Assembly (NCBI GenBank): GCA_021806545.1
Contig: JAJZXI010000001.1
Span: 1 to 64,000 of the forward strand
Reading direction: 5' to 3'
Source of the DNA: Actinomycetes bacterium
GTDB taxonomy: Bacteria; Actinomycetota; Acidimicrobiia; Acidimicrobiales; Acidimicrobiaceae
DNA length: 64,000 nucleotides
The position numbers and the translations under genes are program-made. The notes under the pieces are model-generated. The model searched no databases and had not been told where the DNA came from. It saw only the letters and a list, made by a program, of their open reading frames with translations. Numbering within the stretch: the stretch's first letter is position 1; every line of letters begins with the position of its first letter. Shown in pieces: positions 6,998 through 16,285 of this stretch.

Positions 6998-9900
6998 TTA
7001 GTGCGGTGCTAGCGCCCCCGGCGGCACGACCTCCTTTGCGGCCGCGAGCGCCAACGGCGACAGCGCCGCCTCGCCACCGGCTGCAATTCGAGCCAGTTCA
7101 TCGCGCATAGCAGGCGACCAGAACCGTCGGAGATGGTTAACGATCCGAGCTGTGCCCTCCTGCTCACCCAAATACTCAAAAATATCTGCAATCTGGTTGG
7201 CCATTCTCACGACAGACTCGCCCGTTACGTTTCCTGAATGCGTCACTGACTGTTCGCCATCGAGTTGAGCAGCCTTCGCGCTCTTCGGGTAGACCTCCAC
7301 AGCCGTAACCTTGTACTCCGGACAGTTCGTTGCCCAGTCCGAGAACTCGGTCGTCACCAAATTCGCAGCGTCACCAGGGAAATGGAAAGTGGTGTAGACG
7401 ACCCCTTGAGGCACACGATCGGTGATATGGGCATGTAAGCTCGTCTCACCCACCCGACTAGCCAGGCTAACCAGGGTGCCCTCTGCAATTCCACGCTCTT
7501 CCGCATCAAAGGGGTGAATGTCGAGCACGTCCTCACCATGCCACCGCAGGTTCTCGGTGCGCCGTGTCTGAGCGCCGACATTGTATTGGCTCAAAATACG
7601 TCCGGTGGTGAGAATGAGGGGGAACCGACGATTCGCACGCTCGGGCGTAGCGACGAACGGCGTCTCCGTGAAGTGACCCTTGCCACGTACAAATGAGCCA
7701 ACATGCATGACGGGTGTTCCCAGCGGAGCCTTCTCATTGCACGGCCATTGAACACTGCCGACCTTGTCGAGCAGATCGAAGGAGACACCAGAGAACGCTG
7801 GGGTAGTGCGCGCAATCTCATCCAGGATCTGTGAACTATTCTCGTAGTGCATTGGATAGCCCATAGCGTTGGCAAGCTCACAAACGGCCTGCCACTCGTG
7901 CTTGCCGTTGCGCGGCTGCATGACAGGGCGAACCCGGTTTATCCGACGCTCAGCGTTGATAAAGGTCCCGTCCTTCTCGAGGAATGAGGTTCCCGGCAAG
8001 AACACGTGAGCATAAGCCGCCGTCTGATTGATGAACAGATCCTGGACGATCAAGAGTTCAAGCGACGACAGAGCCTTGGCAACATGCTTGCTGTTGGGGT
8101 CTGACTGCGCGATGTCCTCGCCTTGAACAAACAATCCCTTGAAATGTCCGTCGATCGCAGCGTCGAACATGTTGGGGATCCGCAGCCCTGGTTCGTTGTC
8201 CAGCGTACGACCCCACTCCTTCTCGAAAATCGCCCGCACGCTGTCATCGGAGACATGTCGGTACCCGGGGAATTCATGGGGGAACGAGCCCATATCACAC
8301 GATCCCTGAACATTGTTCTGTCCCCGAAGTGGGTTCACCCCCACCCCTTCTCGGCCTAGGTTGCCAGTCGCCATCGCCAGATTCGCAAGCGCCATCACCA
8401 TCGTCGATCCCTGAGAATGCTCCGTCACACCGAGTCCGTAGTAGATCGTTGCATTCGGCGCGGTAGCATACAGCCGCGCTGCGGCACGCACATCCTCCGC
8501 AGGAACTCCCGTGACAGAGGCCAGTGCCTCCGGACTATTCTCGGGACGAGCCGCGAACTCGGCCCAGGCGGCGAAACTATCGGCCTCGCACCGCTCAGCC
8601 ACAAACGACTCATCCACCAGCCCCTCCGTCACCACCACATGGGCGAGGGCATTCATCAACGCAACGTTGGTACCGGGGTGCAGCTGCAGATGATGTGCTG
8701 CATCAACGTGCGGCGTTCGCACGAGGTCAATCCGACGGGGGTCGGCCACGATCAGCTTGGCTCCCTGGCGCAGACGCCGCTTCATACGCGATGCAAAGAC
8801 CGGGTGCGCATCCGTCGGATTAGCACCGATGAGCAGGATGACGTCTGCCTGATCGACCGAACGGAAATCTTGCGTCCCCGCAGAGGTCCCGAACGCCTGG
8901 CTCAGACCGTAGCCGGTAGGAGAATGGCAAACACGAGCACAGGTATCGGTATTGTTGTTGCCAAAGGCGGCTCGTACCATTTTCTGGACGGTGTAGACCT
9001 CCTCATCCGTGCACCGTGATGAGGTAATCGCCCCGATCGAAGCGACGCCATGGCGGCTCTGAATATCCTTCAAACGCGTCGCAGCATACGAGATGGCCTC
9101 GTCCCATGACACCTCGCGCCACGGGTCGGTGTACGCCTCTCGAATCATCGGGTGGAGGACCCTGTCCTTGTGTGTCGCGTACCCCCAAGCAAAACGGCCC
9201 TTCACGCACGAATGCCCCTCATTCGCACCGCCATCCTTGTACGGCACCATCCGTACAACCTGGTCACCTCGCAGCTCTGCTTTGAAAGAACACCCGACAC
9301 CACAGTAGGCGCAGGTGGTGATCACGGTGCGGCGGGGTACACCGAGTGAGATAACCGACTTCTCCTCGAGCGTTGCCGTTGGGCAGGCCTGAACACATGC
9401 GCCACACGAGACACACTCTGAATCGAAGAAATCCCTTCCACCCGTCGCAACCGTTGATCCAAATCCACGACCCGCTATCGTAAGAGCGAACGTACCTTGT
9501 ATCTCATCACACGCGCGTACACACCGCGAACAGACGATGCATTTGGAGGGGTCAAAGCGAAAATATGGGTTGGAATCGTCAGCCGGTGCATCGAAATGAT
9601 TGTCACCGGCGTAGCCGTACCGAACATCTCGAAGGCCAACGGCCCCGGCCATCTCCTGAAGCTCACAGTCGCCGTTGGCTGCACAAGTAAGGCAATCGAG
9701 CGGATGATCGGAGATATACAGCTCCATTACTCCTCGACGGAGCTTCTCGAGCCGTGGTGTCTGGGTCGAGATGCGCATCCCGTCAGCAACTGGCGTCGTG
9801 CACGACGCCGGAGTCCCTCGAACCCCCTCGATCTCGACAAGACACAACCGGCAAGACCCGAAGGCCTTGAGGCGGTCGGTCGCGCACAGCTTCGGCACGT

Positions 9901-10039
9901 CGACACCACCGATGGCGGCTGCCCGCATGACCGACGTGCCTGCTGGAACACTGACATCAATACCATCGATCTCGACATGCACGATGGTCTCTGACTTGCT
10001 CTCACTAGTCCCCAGATCGTGCTCTTTGAGTAACGTCAC
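6998..10039 (-). CDS. fdsA: NAD-dependent formate dehydrogenase alpha subunit fused to delta subunit (FdsA-FdsD)
   Basis: Catalytic subunit oxidising formate to CO2 at a bis-pyranopterin Mo or W site. I place the start at the GTG at 10039, preceded by GAGGAG and 19 bases after the fdsB stop; this gives 1013 residues. In order: a 2Fe-2S ferredoxin domain (Cys52, 63, 66, 80), a His/Cys-ligated cluster (His112, Cys116, 119, 125), two 4Fe-4S sites (Cys167-177 and 209-219), the cluster motif CAYCGVGC near 243, then the molybdopterin oxidoreductase domains. The metal ligand is cysteine, not selenocysteine, in TCARVCHSPTG (about residue 371). The last 70 residues, from VRMANQIADIFEYLG through HLRRFWSPAMRDEL, resemble the separate FdsD delta subunit and are fused here. 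Confidence 0.93.
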   Translation of the reverse strand: MTLLKEHDLGTSESKSETIVHVEIDGIDVSVPAGTSVMRAAAIGGVDVPKLCATDRLKAFGSCRLCLVEIEGVRGTPASCTTPVADGMRISTQTPRLEKLRRGVMELYISDHPLDCLTCAANGDCELQEMAGAVGLRDVRYGYAGDNHFDAPADDSNPYFRFDPSKCIVCSRCVRACDEIQGTFALTIAGRGFGSTVATGGRDFFDSECVSCGACVQACPTATLEEKSVISLGVPRRTVITTCAYCGVGCSFKAELRGDQVVRMVPYKDGGANEGHSCVKGRFAWGYATHKDRVLHPMIREAYTDPWREVSWDEAISYAATRLKDIQSRHGVASIGAITSSRCTDEEVYTVQKMVRAAFGNNNTDTCARVCHSPTGYGLSQAFGTSAGTQDFRSVDQADVILLIGANPTDAHPVFASRMKRRLRQGAKLIVADPRRIDLVRTPHVDAAHHLQLHPGTNVALMNALAHVVVTEGLVDESFVAERCEADSFAAWAEFAARPENSPEALASVTGVPAEDVRAAARLYATAPNATIYYGLGVTEHSQGSTMVMALANLAMATGNLGREGVGVNPLRGQNNVQGSCDMGSFPHEFPGYRHVSDDSVRAIFEKEWGRTLDNEPGLRIPNMFDAAIDGHFKGLFVQGEDIAQSDPNSKHVAKALSSLELLIVQDLFINQTAAYAHVFLPGTSFLEKDGTFINAERRINRVRPVMQPRNGKHEWQAVCELANAMGYPMHYENSSQILDEIARTTPAFSGVSFDLLDKVGSVQWPCNEKAPLGTPVMHVGSFVRGKGHFTETPFVATPERANRRFPLILTTGRILSQYNVGAQTRRTENLRWHGEDVLDIHPFDAEERGIAEGTLVSLASRVGETSLHAHITDRVPQGVVYTTFHFPGDAANLVTTEFSDWATNCPEYKVTAVEVYPKSAKAAQLDGEQSVTHSGNVTGESVVRMANQIADIFEYLGEQEGTARIVNHLRRFWSPAMRDELARIAAGGEAALSPLALAAAKEVVPPGALAPH

Positions 10040-10058
10040 GGACTTCTCCTCTAGCTCA

Positions 10059-11636
10059 CTAACTCGTACCCTGGCCACCTGCATCAGACACGCCAACAAC
10101 CGGTGACCGATGGAAATCATCCCTAAAGTGGTGAAGGGCGCTCCGAACGGGCATCGGGGTCAAGGAGCCCATCGCACACAGGGAGCCACTCACCATCACC
10201 TCACAGAGATCCTCAAGGAGCTCAAGATTCGCCTCACGCTGATCACCTGCAATGATGCGATCAATCACCTCAACGCCCCGAACCGCGCCCAGGCGGCAAG
10301 GAGTGCACTTGCCGCAGGACTCCTCGGCACAGAACTCCATGGCAAAGCGCGCCTGCCGCGCCATGTCAACCGTCTCGTCAAAGACCACAACACCGCCATG
10401 TCCAACCATGGCATCGATCGCCCCAAAGCTCTCATAATCTATCGGGACGTCGAAGGCGGCAGAAGGCAGATAGGCGCCAAGCGGTCCGCCAACTTGGGCG
10501 GCCCGAACGGACCGGCCGGAGCGTGTTCCGCCACCAAAGTCGTCCACCAGCGTGCTGAGAGTGACTCCAAACGGTAACTCGACAATCCCCCCGTGAGCGA
10601 CATTGCCCCCGATTTGAAACACCTGCGTTCCCCGTGAGCGCCCAACCCCGAACGACTGATATCTCGCTGGCCCATCGGCAATGATACGCGGCACCGAGGC
10701 CAGCGTCAGCACATTGTTGATCACCGTAGGACGATCAAAGAGCCCGGAATGCGCTGGCAGTGGGGGCTTCGCTCGCACCATGCCCCGGCGGCCCTCAAGG
10801 CTTTCGAGCATTGCCGTCTCTTCACCGCAGATGTAGGAGCCTGCGCCCACCCGAACCGTCAGCTCGAACCTGTGCGGCGATCCGAGGATGTTCGATCCCA
10901 ACCATCCACGCAGGTAAGCGACCTCGATAGCGGTGCGCATAGTAGCAATGGCATCGGGATACTCCGATCGGACATAGACAAAACCCTCGGTAGCACCGGT
11001 CGCGAGGCCCGCGATGATGATCCCTTCGATGAGACTGAATGGACTACCCTCCATCAGCATCCTGTCTGCGAAGGTGCCGCTATCGCCCTCATCAGCGTTG
11101 ACGCAGACAAACTTCACGTCCTCGGTTGGGGTGGTTCGCACCGTCTCCCACTTGATTCCGGTTGGGAATCCTGCCCCGCCACGACCTCGAAGTCCTGACT
11201 CCGTCACCGTCTCAACGATGGTCTCCGGCGCCATGGTGAGCGCAGCACGCAGCCCCGATAGCCCACCATGAGCCTCATAATCCTCAGGCGAGAGTGGATC
11301 GAGCACACCGACCAGCTCAAACGTGTACCGACTTTGGCGTGCAAGCCAAGGGATCTCCTCGGTCGGACCCAGGTAAAGCCGATGATCGGCACCGGCGAAG
11401 AGACCGGCACGCACGAGATCCTCGACGTCCTCAACAGACACCGGACCATAGGCCAACCGACCGCGATCCGTCTGAACCTCGACGAGCGGCTCCAGCCACA
11501 ACATCCCACGCGATCCATTGCGCACCACGGTGACCGGTATCTCATGGGCCTCGGCGGCTCGGCGTATCGCCTCAGCCACCTCATCGGCGCCCACCGAACG
11601 CGCAGCCGAATCGATCGGAACGAAAACTGTCGTCAT
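10059..11636 (-). CDS. fdsB: NAD-dependent formate dehydrogenase beta subunit (FMN, NAD-binding)
   Basis: A NuoF-like flavoprotein of about 525 residues passing electrons from the alpha subunit to NAD+. Residues 1-120 form the thioredoxin-like N-terminal region usual in FdsB, followed by the FMN/NADH fold with GRGGAGFPTGIKWE, and a 4Fe-4S motif ESCGKCTPCRLG near the C terminus. The ATG at 11636 is preferred; a TTG at 11651 overlaps the region just after the fdsG stop. It sits between fdsG and fdsA with very short gaps. The soluble type, with no membrane anchor gene nearby, is inferred from the subunit set. Confidence 0.93.
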   Translation of the reverse strand: MTTVFVPIDSAARSVGADEVAEAIRRAAEAHEIPVTVVRNGSRGMLWLEPLVEVQTDRGRLAYGPVSVEDVEDLVRAGLFAGADHRLYLGPTEEIPWLARQSRYTFELVGVLDPLSPEDYEAHGGLSGLRAALTMAPETIVETVTESGLRGRGGAGFPTGIKWETVRTTPTEDVKFVCVNADEGDSGTFADRMLMEGSPFSLIEGIIIAGLATGATEGFVYVRSEYPDAIATMRTAIEVAYLRGWLGSNILGSPHRFELTVRVGAGSYICGEETAMLESLEGRRGMVRAKPPLPAHSGLFDRPTVINNVLTLASVPRIIADGPARYQSFGVGRSRGTQVFQIGGNVAHGGIVELPFGVTLSTLVDDFGGGTRSGRSVRAAQVGGPLGAYLPSAAFDVPIDYESFGAIDAMVGHGGVVVFDETVDMARQARFAMEFCAEESCGKCTPCRLGAVRGVEVIDRIIAGDQREANLELLEDLCEVMVSGSLCAMGSLTPMPVRSALHHFRDDFHRSPVVGVSDAGGQGTS

Positions 11637-11652
11637 GCTACCAACCAACAAC

Positions 11653-12135
11653 TCACAAGTATGGAGCCAAAAACTCGTCCAATGTCGCCTCGTCTAAGCG
11701 ACCAACCAAACGTCCATCGATCACGCCCGACGGCCCCAGCGCGCAGTTTCCAAGACAGAACACCTGATCCAAGGAGACGCGGCCGTCCTCGCTCGATTCA
11801 CCAACTCCCACCCCGAGACGCTCGCACGCGTGAGCGACAAGGCCCTCCGCGCCCACAGACTGACACGCCTCTCCCCGACACAGCCGTATGGTCGCCTGCG
11901 CAGGAGGCTGTCGGCGAAAATCCCGGTAAAAACTGACCACACCCAGCACTTCTGCGCGAGAGAGGTTCAGTACATCCGCAATCGGGGCGATAGCGGTGTC
12001 ATCCACGTACCCCAACTCCTGCTGCACTGAGTGCAGAATCTCGAGAAGCGGACCACGGGCGTGGGCTCCCTCTTCAGCCAAATCTCGGACTCGTCCCACA
12101 TCATAGGCAGAAGACTGCTCTGTGCTAGCCGTCAC
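11653..12135 (-). CDS. fdsG: NAD-dependent formate dehydrogenase gamma subunit (2Fe-2S)
   Basis: A NuoE-like protein with a thioredoxin fold that holds one 2Fe-2S cluster through Cys residues in LCRGEACQSVGA and FCLGNCALGP. The helical N-terminal half (GPLLEILHSVQQELGYV) is also typical. The frame opens further upstream, but the GTG at 12135 has AGAGGAG before it and lies downstream of the promoter at 12169-12197, so translation must start there. This gives 160 residues, normal for FdsG. It is the first gene of the fds operon. Confidence 0.92.
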   Translation of the reverse strand: MTASTEQSSAYDVGRVRDLAEEGAHARGPLLEILHSVQQELGYVDDTAIAPIADVLNLSRAEVLGVVSFYRDFRRQPPAQATIRLCRGEACQSVGAEGLVAHACERLGVGVGESSEDGRVSLDQVFCLGNCALGPSGVIDGRLVGRLDEATLDEFLAPYL

Positions 12136-12168
12136 GGGAACACTCCTCTCAGGAGATCTACTATCATA

Positions 12169-12197
12169 ACGATAGCGCGATTGGCGGTATTTGTCAA
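12169..12197 (-). promoter_or_regulatory. sigma-70-type promoter of the fdsGBA operon
   Basis: On the minus strand a perfect -35 TTGACA (12197-12192) is followed after 17 bases by TATCGT (12174-12169), four of six matches to the -10 consensus. It lies about 35 bases ahead of the fdsG GTG. The -10 overlaps a small inverted repeat (CTATC-GTTAT-GATAG) that could be a regulator site. Confidence 0.7.
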
Positions 12198-12231
12198 GGT
12201 GATCATCCTCATCATTCTTGCCAACTTTCAT

Positions 12232-12748
12232 CGCAGATCACCCATCAATGCGATGGAGCTAACGACGCGCTGCTCCCCTTCACGACGGTCACACCGTCGC
12301 CATCAGGGGATAAGAGCGACATCGGCGATGACAGTCTCTCTCTTAGTGTGCAAAGACTGCAGCATTCACCAACCAATTGCCGTGACAACAAGTCCGAATT
12401 AAGGGCTATAACAGCCTCACTCGACGATTATTTGCGGACCCTCTCGAGACATTATGACGTCGCACGTCATCTGGCTCGGTCCGAATCTCAGCGTGCTCGC
12501 AGTCAGGATGTCGGCGACGTGATTGTGCACCGGTCGTCTTGGGTGCGAACGATCGTATTCGACACGAGAGACCATTGCCAAGAGGACGGTACCCCTCGTG
12601 CGGGGATCTTCGCGCTCCCAGACGAACCACCCGAGACCAGCCTTCGGGTTCGGACTCTGCGACTCGGCAAACTCTCTGGTGTAACTACTCCTGGTGACGC
12701 GGTTCAAAGCGGGTACCAACTCCAGGGGCGGTCACGAGCCTGGTGGCT
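12232..12748. other. intergenic stretch between the fds operon and the flagellar cluster
   Basis: No gene is supported. Open frames on both strands overlap each other and have no family signature. A 7-bp hairpin with a 3-base loop (CGACGGT-CAC-ACCGTCG, 12283-12299) is the only clear structure; it has no T run. Confidence 0.4.
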
Positions 12749-12970
12749 TCATGACTGGCGCCGCCGCCGCTCCGCAAGGTTTTGCAGATTATACCAAGCG
12801 GTCACCGTTGCGAGAATTGAGAGACCAACGTAGACCACCAACAGGGCAATCAGCAGGTGTTCGAGATAGGTTGACCACCCGTTATAGCCATCCAGTACGT
12901 TGCGCAGGCTCGAATACGTCGCGAAGAATGCCCCGACTAGTGTCAACCTCACCCGCCACGGGAACTTCAC
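12749..12970 (-). CDS. small two-helix membrane protein at the end of the flagellar cluster
   Basis: A 73-residue protein with two hydrophobic segments near residues 8-20 and 36-60 and a strongly basic C terminus (ending ERRRRQS). Its GTG start overlaps the stop of the FlhF-like gene (GTGA), so the two are probably translationally coupled. No family is recognised. By position it may be a membrane partner of the flagellar export or placement proteins. Confidence 0.55.
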   Translation of the reverse strand: MKFPWRVRLTLVGAFFATYSSLRNVLDGYNGWSTYLEHLLIALLVVYVGLSILATVTAWYNLQNLAERRRRQS

Positions 12971-14145
12971 CGATCGTCCCCAGCGACCGAGGGGTGCAGG
13001 CGGGCGATACCCAACCGGGTCGCAATCGCATCATCTCCCGGGTACCAGAGGGCGTCGACTTGGCCGCAGGGACTCATCTCGCGCTCGAGGCGCGCAATCG
13101 TCTCCGTACCAGCGACGGCGACCACAACCGACATCATCGAATCAAGAAAAGATCCGCGCAGGAGGCGAAGCTGTCCGGCGTCCACCAGCACGCCGGTGCA
13201 TCCCCCATTTTGGGAGCTCTGCATCACCGATCGTGCTACCAGATTCGTAGAGCTCTGCATCGCCGCTGGAATCTCTCGACGACGTCGCGCGAGCACGAAG
13301 CGGTGTTCACCAGCGATGTCCAATTCGTTACAGATCTCTACAAAGCGTTCAACCGGGTCCGGTGCCGTTGGAACCACAATAGCGACAAGGTGGGTCGTGG
13401 GCGCCAAGCTTGCGGTCTCAGCGACAAACGGGAGGCCCCGAAGGTCAACCACCGGTGCCGCTCCTGCGAGATCCACCACCAGCGAATCGATTCGATCACG
13501 GAGAAAGGCACCTGGACTCATGGCGCGCCGAGCCGCCGCGACCAGCTCCTCCTCGGTTAGCTCCGCTCCAGGGGGACCGACGACACCAACGCACTCCTCA
13601 ACATCACGTTCGGTGGCTGGCGCGTGTCCCTCTCCGAGTCTGTCAACGACGGCAACAGCACCCAACGTCGGTGGCGTAGAGCCACCGACCCCTCCGCCAA
13701 CACGCATCGCTGACGGGTCCATCGAGGAGGGACTACTGGCCGTTGACCATTGCGGGGAAGCGATGGTCGCAAGCTTGGCTACCTTGCCATCCCGTCGAAA
13801 GATCTTCGGAACCGCCGGCGGGGAATCTACCGTACTCGCTCGCCCATACGTTTGTGCAAGGTCATCCTGCACGCTGCGATAGTCGGACACATCGGCCTCG
13901 TTTCTGGTCTTCGGCATCGGTTCCTGGGTGAGCAGGGCACTGCGCAGTGCGGCCGCGAATCCGGGCGCCGAGACGGGCGCCATCGGTGGCTCGACGACGA
14001 CGGTAAAACTTATGCGCTTCCCTACGAGGCCCGGCTTGCTCACTCGCTCGGCCGCGACCAGGCGCACCCCTTCGCCGAGTGTGGCTCGCGCTTTGGCGAG
14101 GGCCTCCTCAATCGACTTTCCATTAAACCGTAGCTGGTTCGACAT
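12967..14145 (-). CDS. FlhF-like flagellar protein lacking the GTPase P-loop
   Basis: A 392-residue protein directly after flhA, where flhF usually lies. The N terminus (RFNGKSIEEALAKARATLGEGVRLVAAERVSKPG) resembles the B domain of FlhF, the SRP-type GTPase that positions flagella. The middle is a low-complexity Pro/Ser/Ala linker (about residues 60-190), and the last 170 residues have alternating beta and alpha character. I cannot find a GxxGxGKT P-loop or the other G motifs anywhere, so it cannot act as a normal FlhF GTPase. The start is the ATG at 14145, inside the flhA tail. Confidence 0.6.
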   Translation of the reverse strand: MSNQLRFNGKSIEEALAKARATLGEGVRLVAAERVSKPGLVGKRISFTVVVEPPMAPVSAPGFAAALRSALLTQEPMPKTRNEADVSDYRSVQDDLAQTYGRASTVDSPPAVPKIFRRDGKVAKLATIASPQWSTASSPSSMDPSAMRVGGGVGGSTPPTLGAVAVVDRLGEGHAPATERDVEECVGVVGPPGAELTEEELVAAARRAMSPGAFLRDRIDSLVVDLAGAAPVVDLRGLPFVAETASLAPTTHLVAIVVPTAPDPVERFVEICNELDIAGEHRFVLARRRREIPAAMQSSTNLVARSVMQSSQNGGCTGVLVDAGQLRLLRGSFLDSMMSVVVAVAGTETIARLEREMSPCGQVDALWYPGDDAIATRLGIARLHPSVAGDDR

Positions 14146-16165
14146 CGCCAATCACTCCTATCTGAATCAACTTGAGTGAGGGAGCAAGCTCCCTCACGGC
14201 CAACACCGAGATCGATGCATCACCTGTGCGTAGCGTCTGGAAAAGCGCTCTGCGGATAGCAGGCATACACACAAGAACTGGCTCGTGACCCTCAATCTCC
14301 GCACGCATCTTTGCGGCTCGAATCTCCTCACGCAACCGCATGATCTCGTCCATCCCTATACCAAGGACGCGACGGCCATCAACCGTCACCAGACTCTCTG
14401 CAAAGCGCATCTCGAGCTGAGAGGAGAGATAGACCACGGCCAACCTGCCATCCTGGGCAAAGGCCGATGAGATCGAACCACCCAGAGCCTCCCGCGCCGC
14501 ATCGAGCAGGGCGTCAGGCTCCTTCGAGGATCGGTATCGGTCCACGATGGCCTCGACGATGGCCGGGAGATTGCGCACGGGCACCCGCTCATCGAGGAGC
14601 TCGCGCAAGACGCGCTGGATATCACCCATTGCGACTTGGGCGGTGTTGAGTTCGTCAACGACGACCGGAGCCACGCGCTTGAGGGCATCGAGCATCTCTT
14701 TGGTCTGCTGACGCGTGAGCAGTGAGCCCGCATGGTGCTGGACAACCTCCGAGAGGTGCGTGACGATGACCGATGACCGATCCACGACCGTGGCACCAAG
14801 TACCTGCGCCTGCGTCTTGTAGTCCGGTGGGATCCACCGGGCGCGAAGCCCGAAGACCGGATCGACCGTCTCCTCACCGGGCAGCGCATCCAGGTTGTCA
14901 CCGATAGCGAGCACCCGGTCGCGTGGAACCTTGCCACGACTGACCTCGGTCTCTGCGATCTTGATCACATACTCCGTGGGGCCGATATCGAGGTTATCGT
15001 GCGTCCTCACCGGCGGCAGGACGAAGCCGAGTTCGCCAGCGAGCTTGCGGCGCAGCCCCTTGACCCGTTCGAGCAGATCACCACCTTTGGAGGGGTCGAC
15101 AACGTCAAGCAGTTCGAAGCCCAACTCGAGCTCAAGGATCTCTACACCGACGACATCTTGAGCCGTCTCGGGAGCCGCCACCTCAGCCAGGGCCTCGGTC
15201 TTGATCTCCTCGGTGCGATCGGGTGACTTCGACACTCGCCATCCGATCACGAAAACCGCGCCGCCGACGAGTAGGAACGGGAGCTTCGGCAGACCAGGGA
15301 GCAGGCCGAGTGTGCCGATGATGCCCCCGGCTATCTGGAGAGCCACCGACTGCTTGAGCAGCTGCTGGAGCAGGTCAAGGCCAAAGTCCGCATCATTTGA
15401 GGTGCGAGTGACGACCAATCCGGTGGCGATGGAAAGCAACAGCGCCGGAATCTGGCTCACCAAACCGTCACCGACCGAGAGCAGCGAATAGGTATCGATC
15501 GATTGCGTGACCGAGAGGTGATGCTGGACGACCCCGACGATAAATCCGCCGATCAAGTTGATCACGGTGATGACGGCGGCAGCGATAGCATCACCTTTGA
15601 TGAACTTCGATGCCCCGTCCATCGCACCGTAGAAGTCAGCCTCTTTGGAGATGCGCGCTCGACGACGTCGTGCCTCGGCCTCATCGATATGCCCGGCATT
15701 GAGGTCCGCGTCGATCGCCATCTGCTTACCCGGCATCGCATCCAAGGTAAAGCGAGCGCCGACCTCGGCGACTCGGCCAGCTCCACTGGTGATGACCACG
15801 AACTGAATGATGAACAGGATCGCAAAAACCACCAGGCCTACGACTACCGAGCCACCGACCACGAAGTGGCCAAAACTCTCGATGACCGAGCCGGCATAGG
15901 CATGAAGGAGCACCAAACGCGTCGCCGAGACATTCAAGGCGAGCCTGAACATCGTGGCGATGAGGAGCACCGATGGGAAGGCTGCGAACTCAAGTGGATC
16001 GGTCACGCGGAGAGAAACACCAAGCACCACCAGTGCAAAGGTGATGTTTGCCGTGATCAGAATATCGAGAAGCTGTGACGGAATTGGAACGACCAGCATC
16101 ACGACAATCACGGCGATGCCAATGGGTACCGCTAGCGCCAAACGGCGAAGACGGGTACTCTCCAT
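14123..16165 (-). CDS. flhA: flagellar export gate protein FlhA
   Basis: Main export-gate protein of the flagellar type III secretion system, 680 residues. The N-terminal half has about eight membrane helices and the conserved FHIPEP-type cytoplasmic loop region (RFTLDAMPGKQMAIDADLNAG). The C-terminal half is the cytosolic ring domain that docks chaperone-substrate complexes. AGGGAGG precedes the ATG. It overlaps the FlhF-like gene by 23 bases and follows flhB after 120 bases, the longest gap in this part. Confidence 0.96.
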   Translation of the reverse strand: MESTRLRRLALAVPIGIAVIVVMLVVPIPSQLLDILITANITFALVVLGVSLRVTDPLEFAAFPSVLLIATMFRLALNVSATRLVLLHAYAGSVIESFGHFVVGGSVVVGLVVFAILFIIQFVVITSGAGRVAEVGARFTLDAMPGKQMAIDADLNAGHIDEAEARRRRARISKEADFYGAMDGASKFIKGDAIAAAVITVINLIGGFIVGVVQHHLSVTQSIDTYSLLSVGDGLVSQIPALLLSIATGLVVTRTSNDADFGLDLLQQLLKQSVALQIAGGIIGTLGLLPGLPKLPFLLVGGAVFVIGWRVSKSPDRTEEIKTEALAEVAAPETAQDVVGVEILELELGFELLDVVDPSKGGDLLERVKGLRRKLAGELGFVLPPVRTHDNLDIGPTEYVIKIAETEVSRGKVPRDRVLAIGDNLDALPGEETVDPVFGLRARWIPPDYKTQAQVLGATVVDRSSVIVTHLSEVVQHHAGSLLTRQQTKEMLDALKRVAPVVVDELNTAQVAMGDIQRVLRELLDERVPVRNLPAIVEAIVDRYRSSKEPDALLDAAREALGGSISSAFAQDGRLAVVYLSSQLEMRFAESLVTVDGRRVLGIGMDEIMRLREEIRAAKMRAEIEGHEPVLVCMPAIRRALFQTLRTGDASISVLAVRELAPSLKLIQIGVIGDVEPATV

Positions 16166-16285
16166 GGTCCTCCCTCTGGAACCTTGGTCATCCGTGAGAA
16201 CAGGGCTCTTCCGTGTATTGAACGCTTCGTCACCGAAGGGACCGACCTTTAATTACAAGATTGCCGAGCCGCCATAGCTGCGCCC

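Noticed and set aside
12348-12833. 161-codon plus-strand frame between the fds and flagellar genes
   Set aside because: Composition is unlike a real protein, it overlaps the coupled small membrane protein gene, and has no ribosome binding site.
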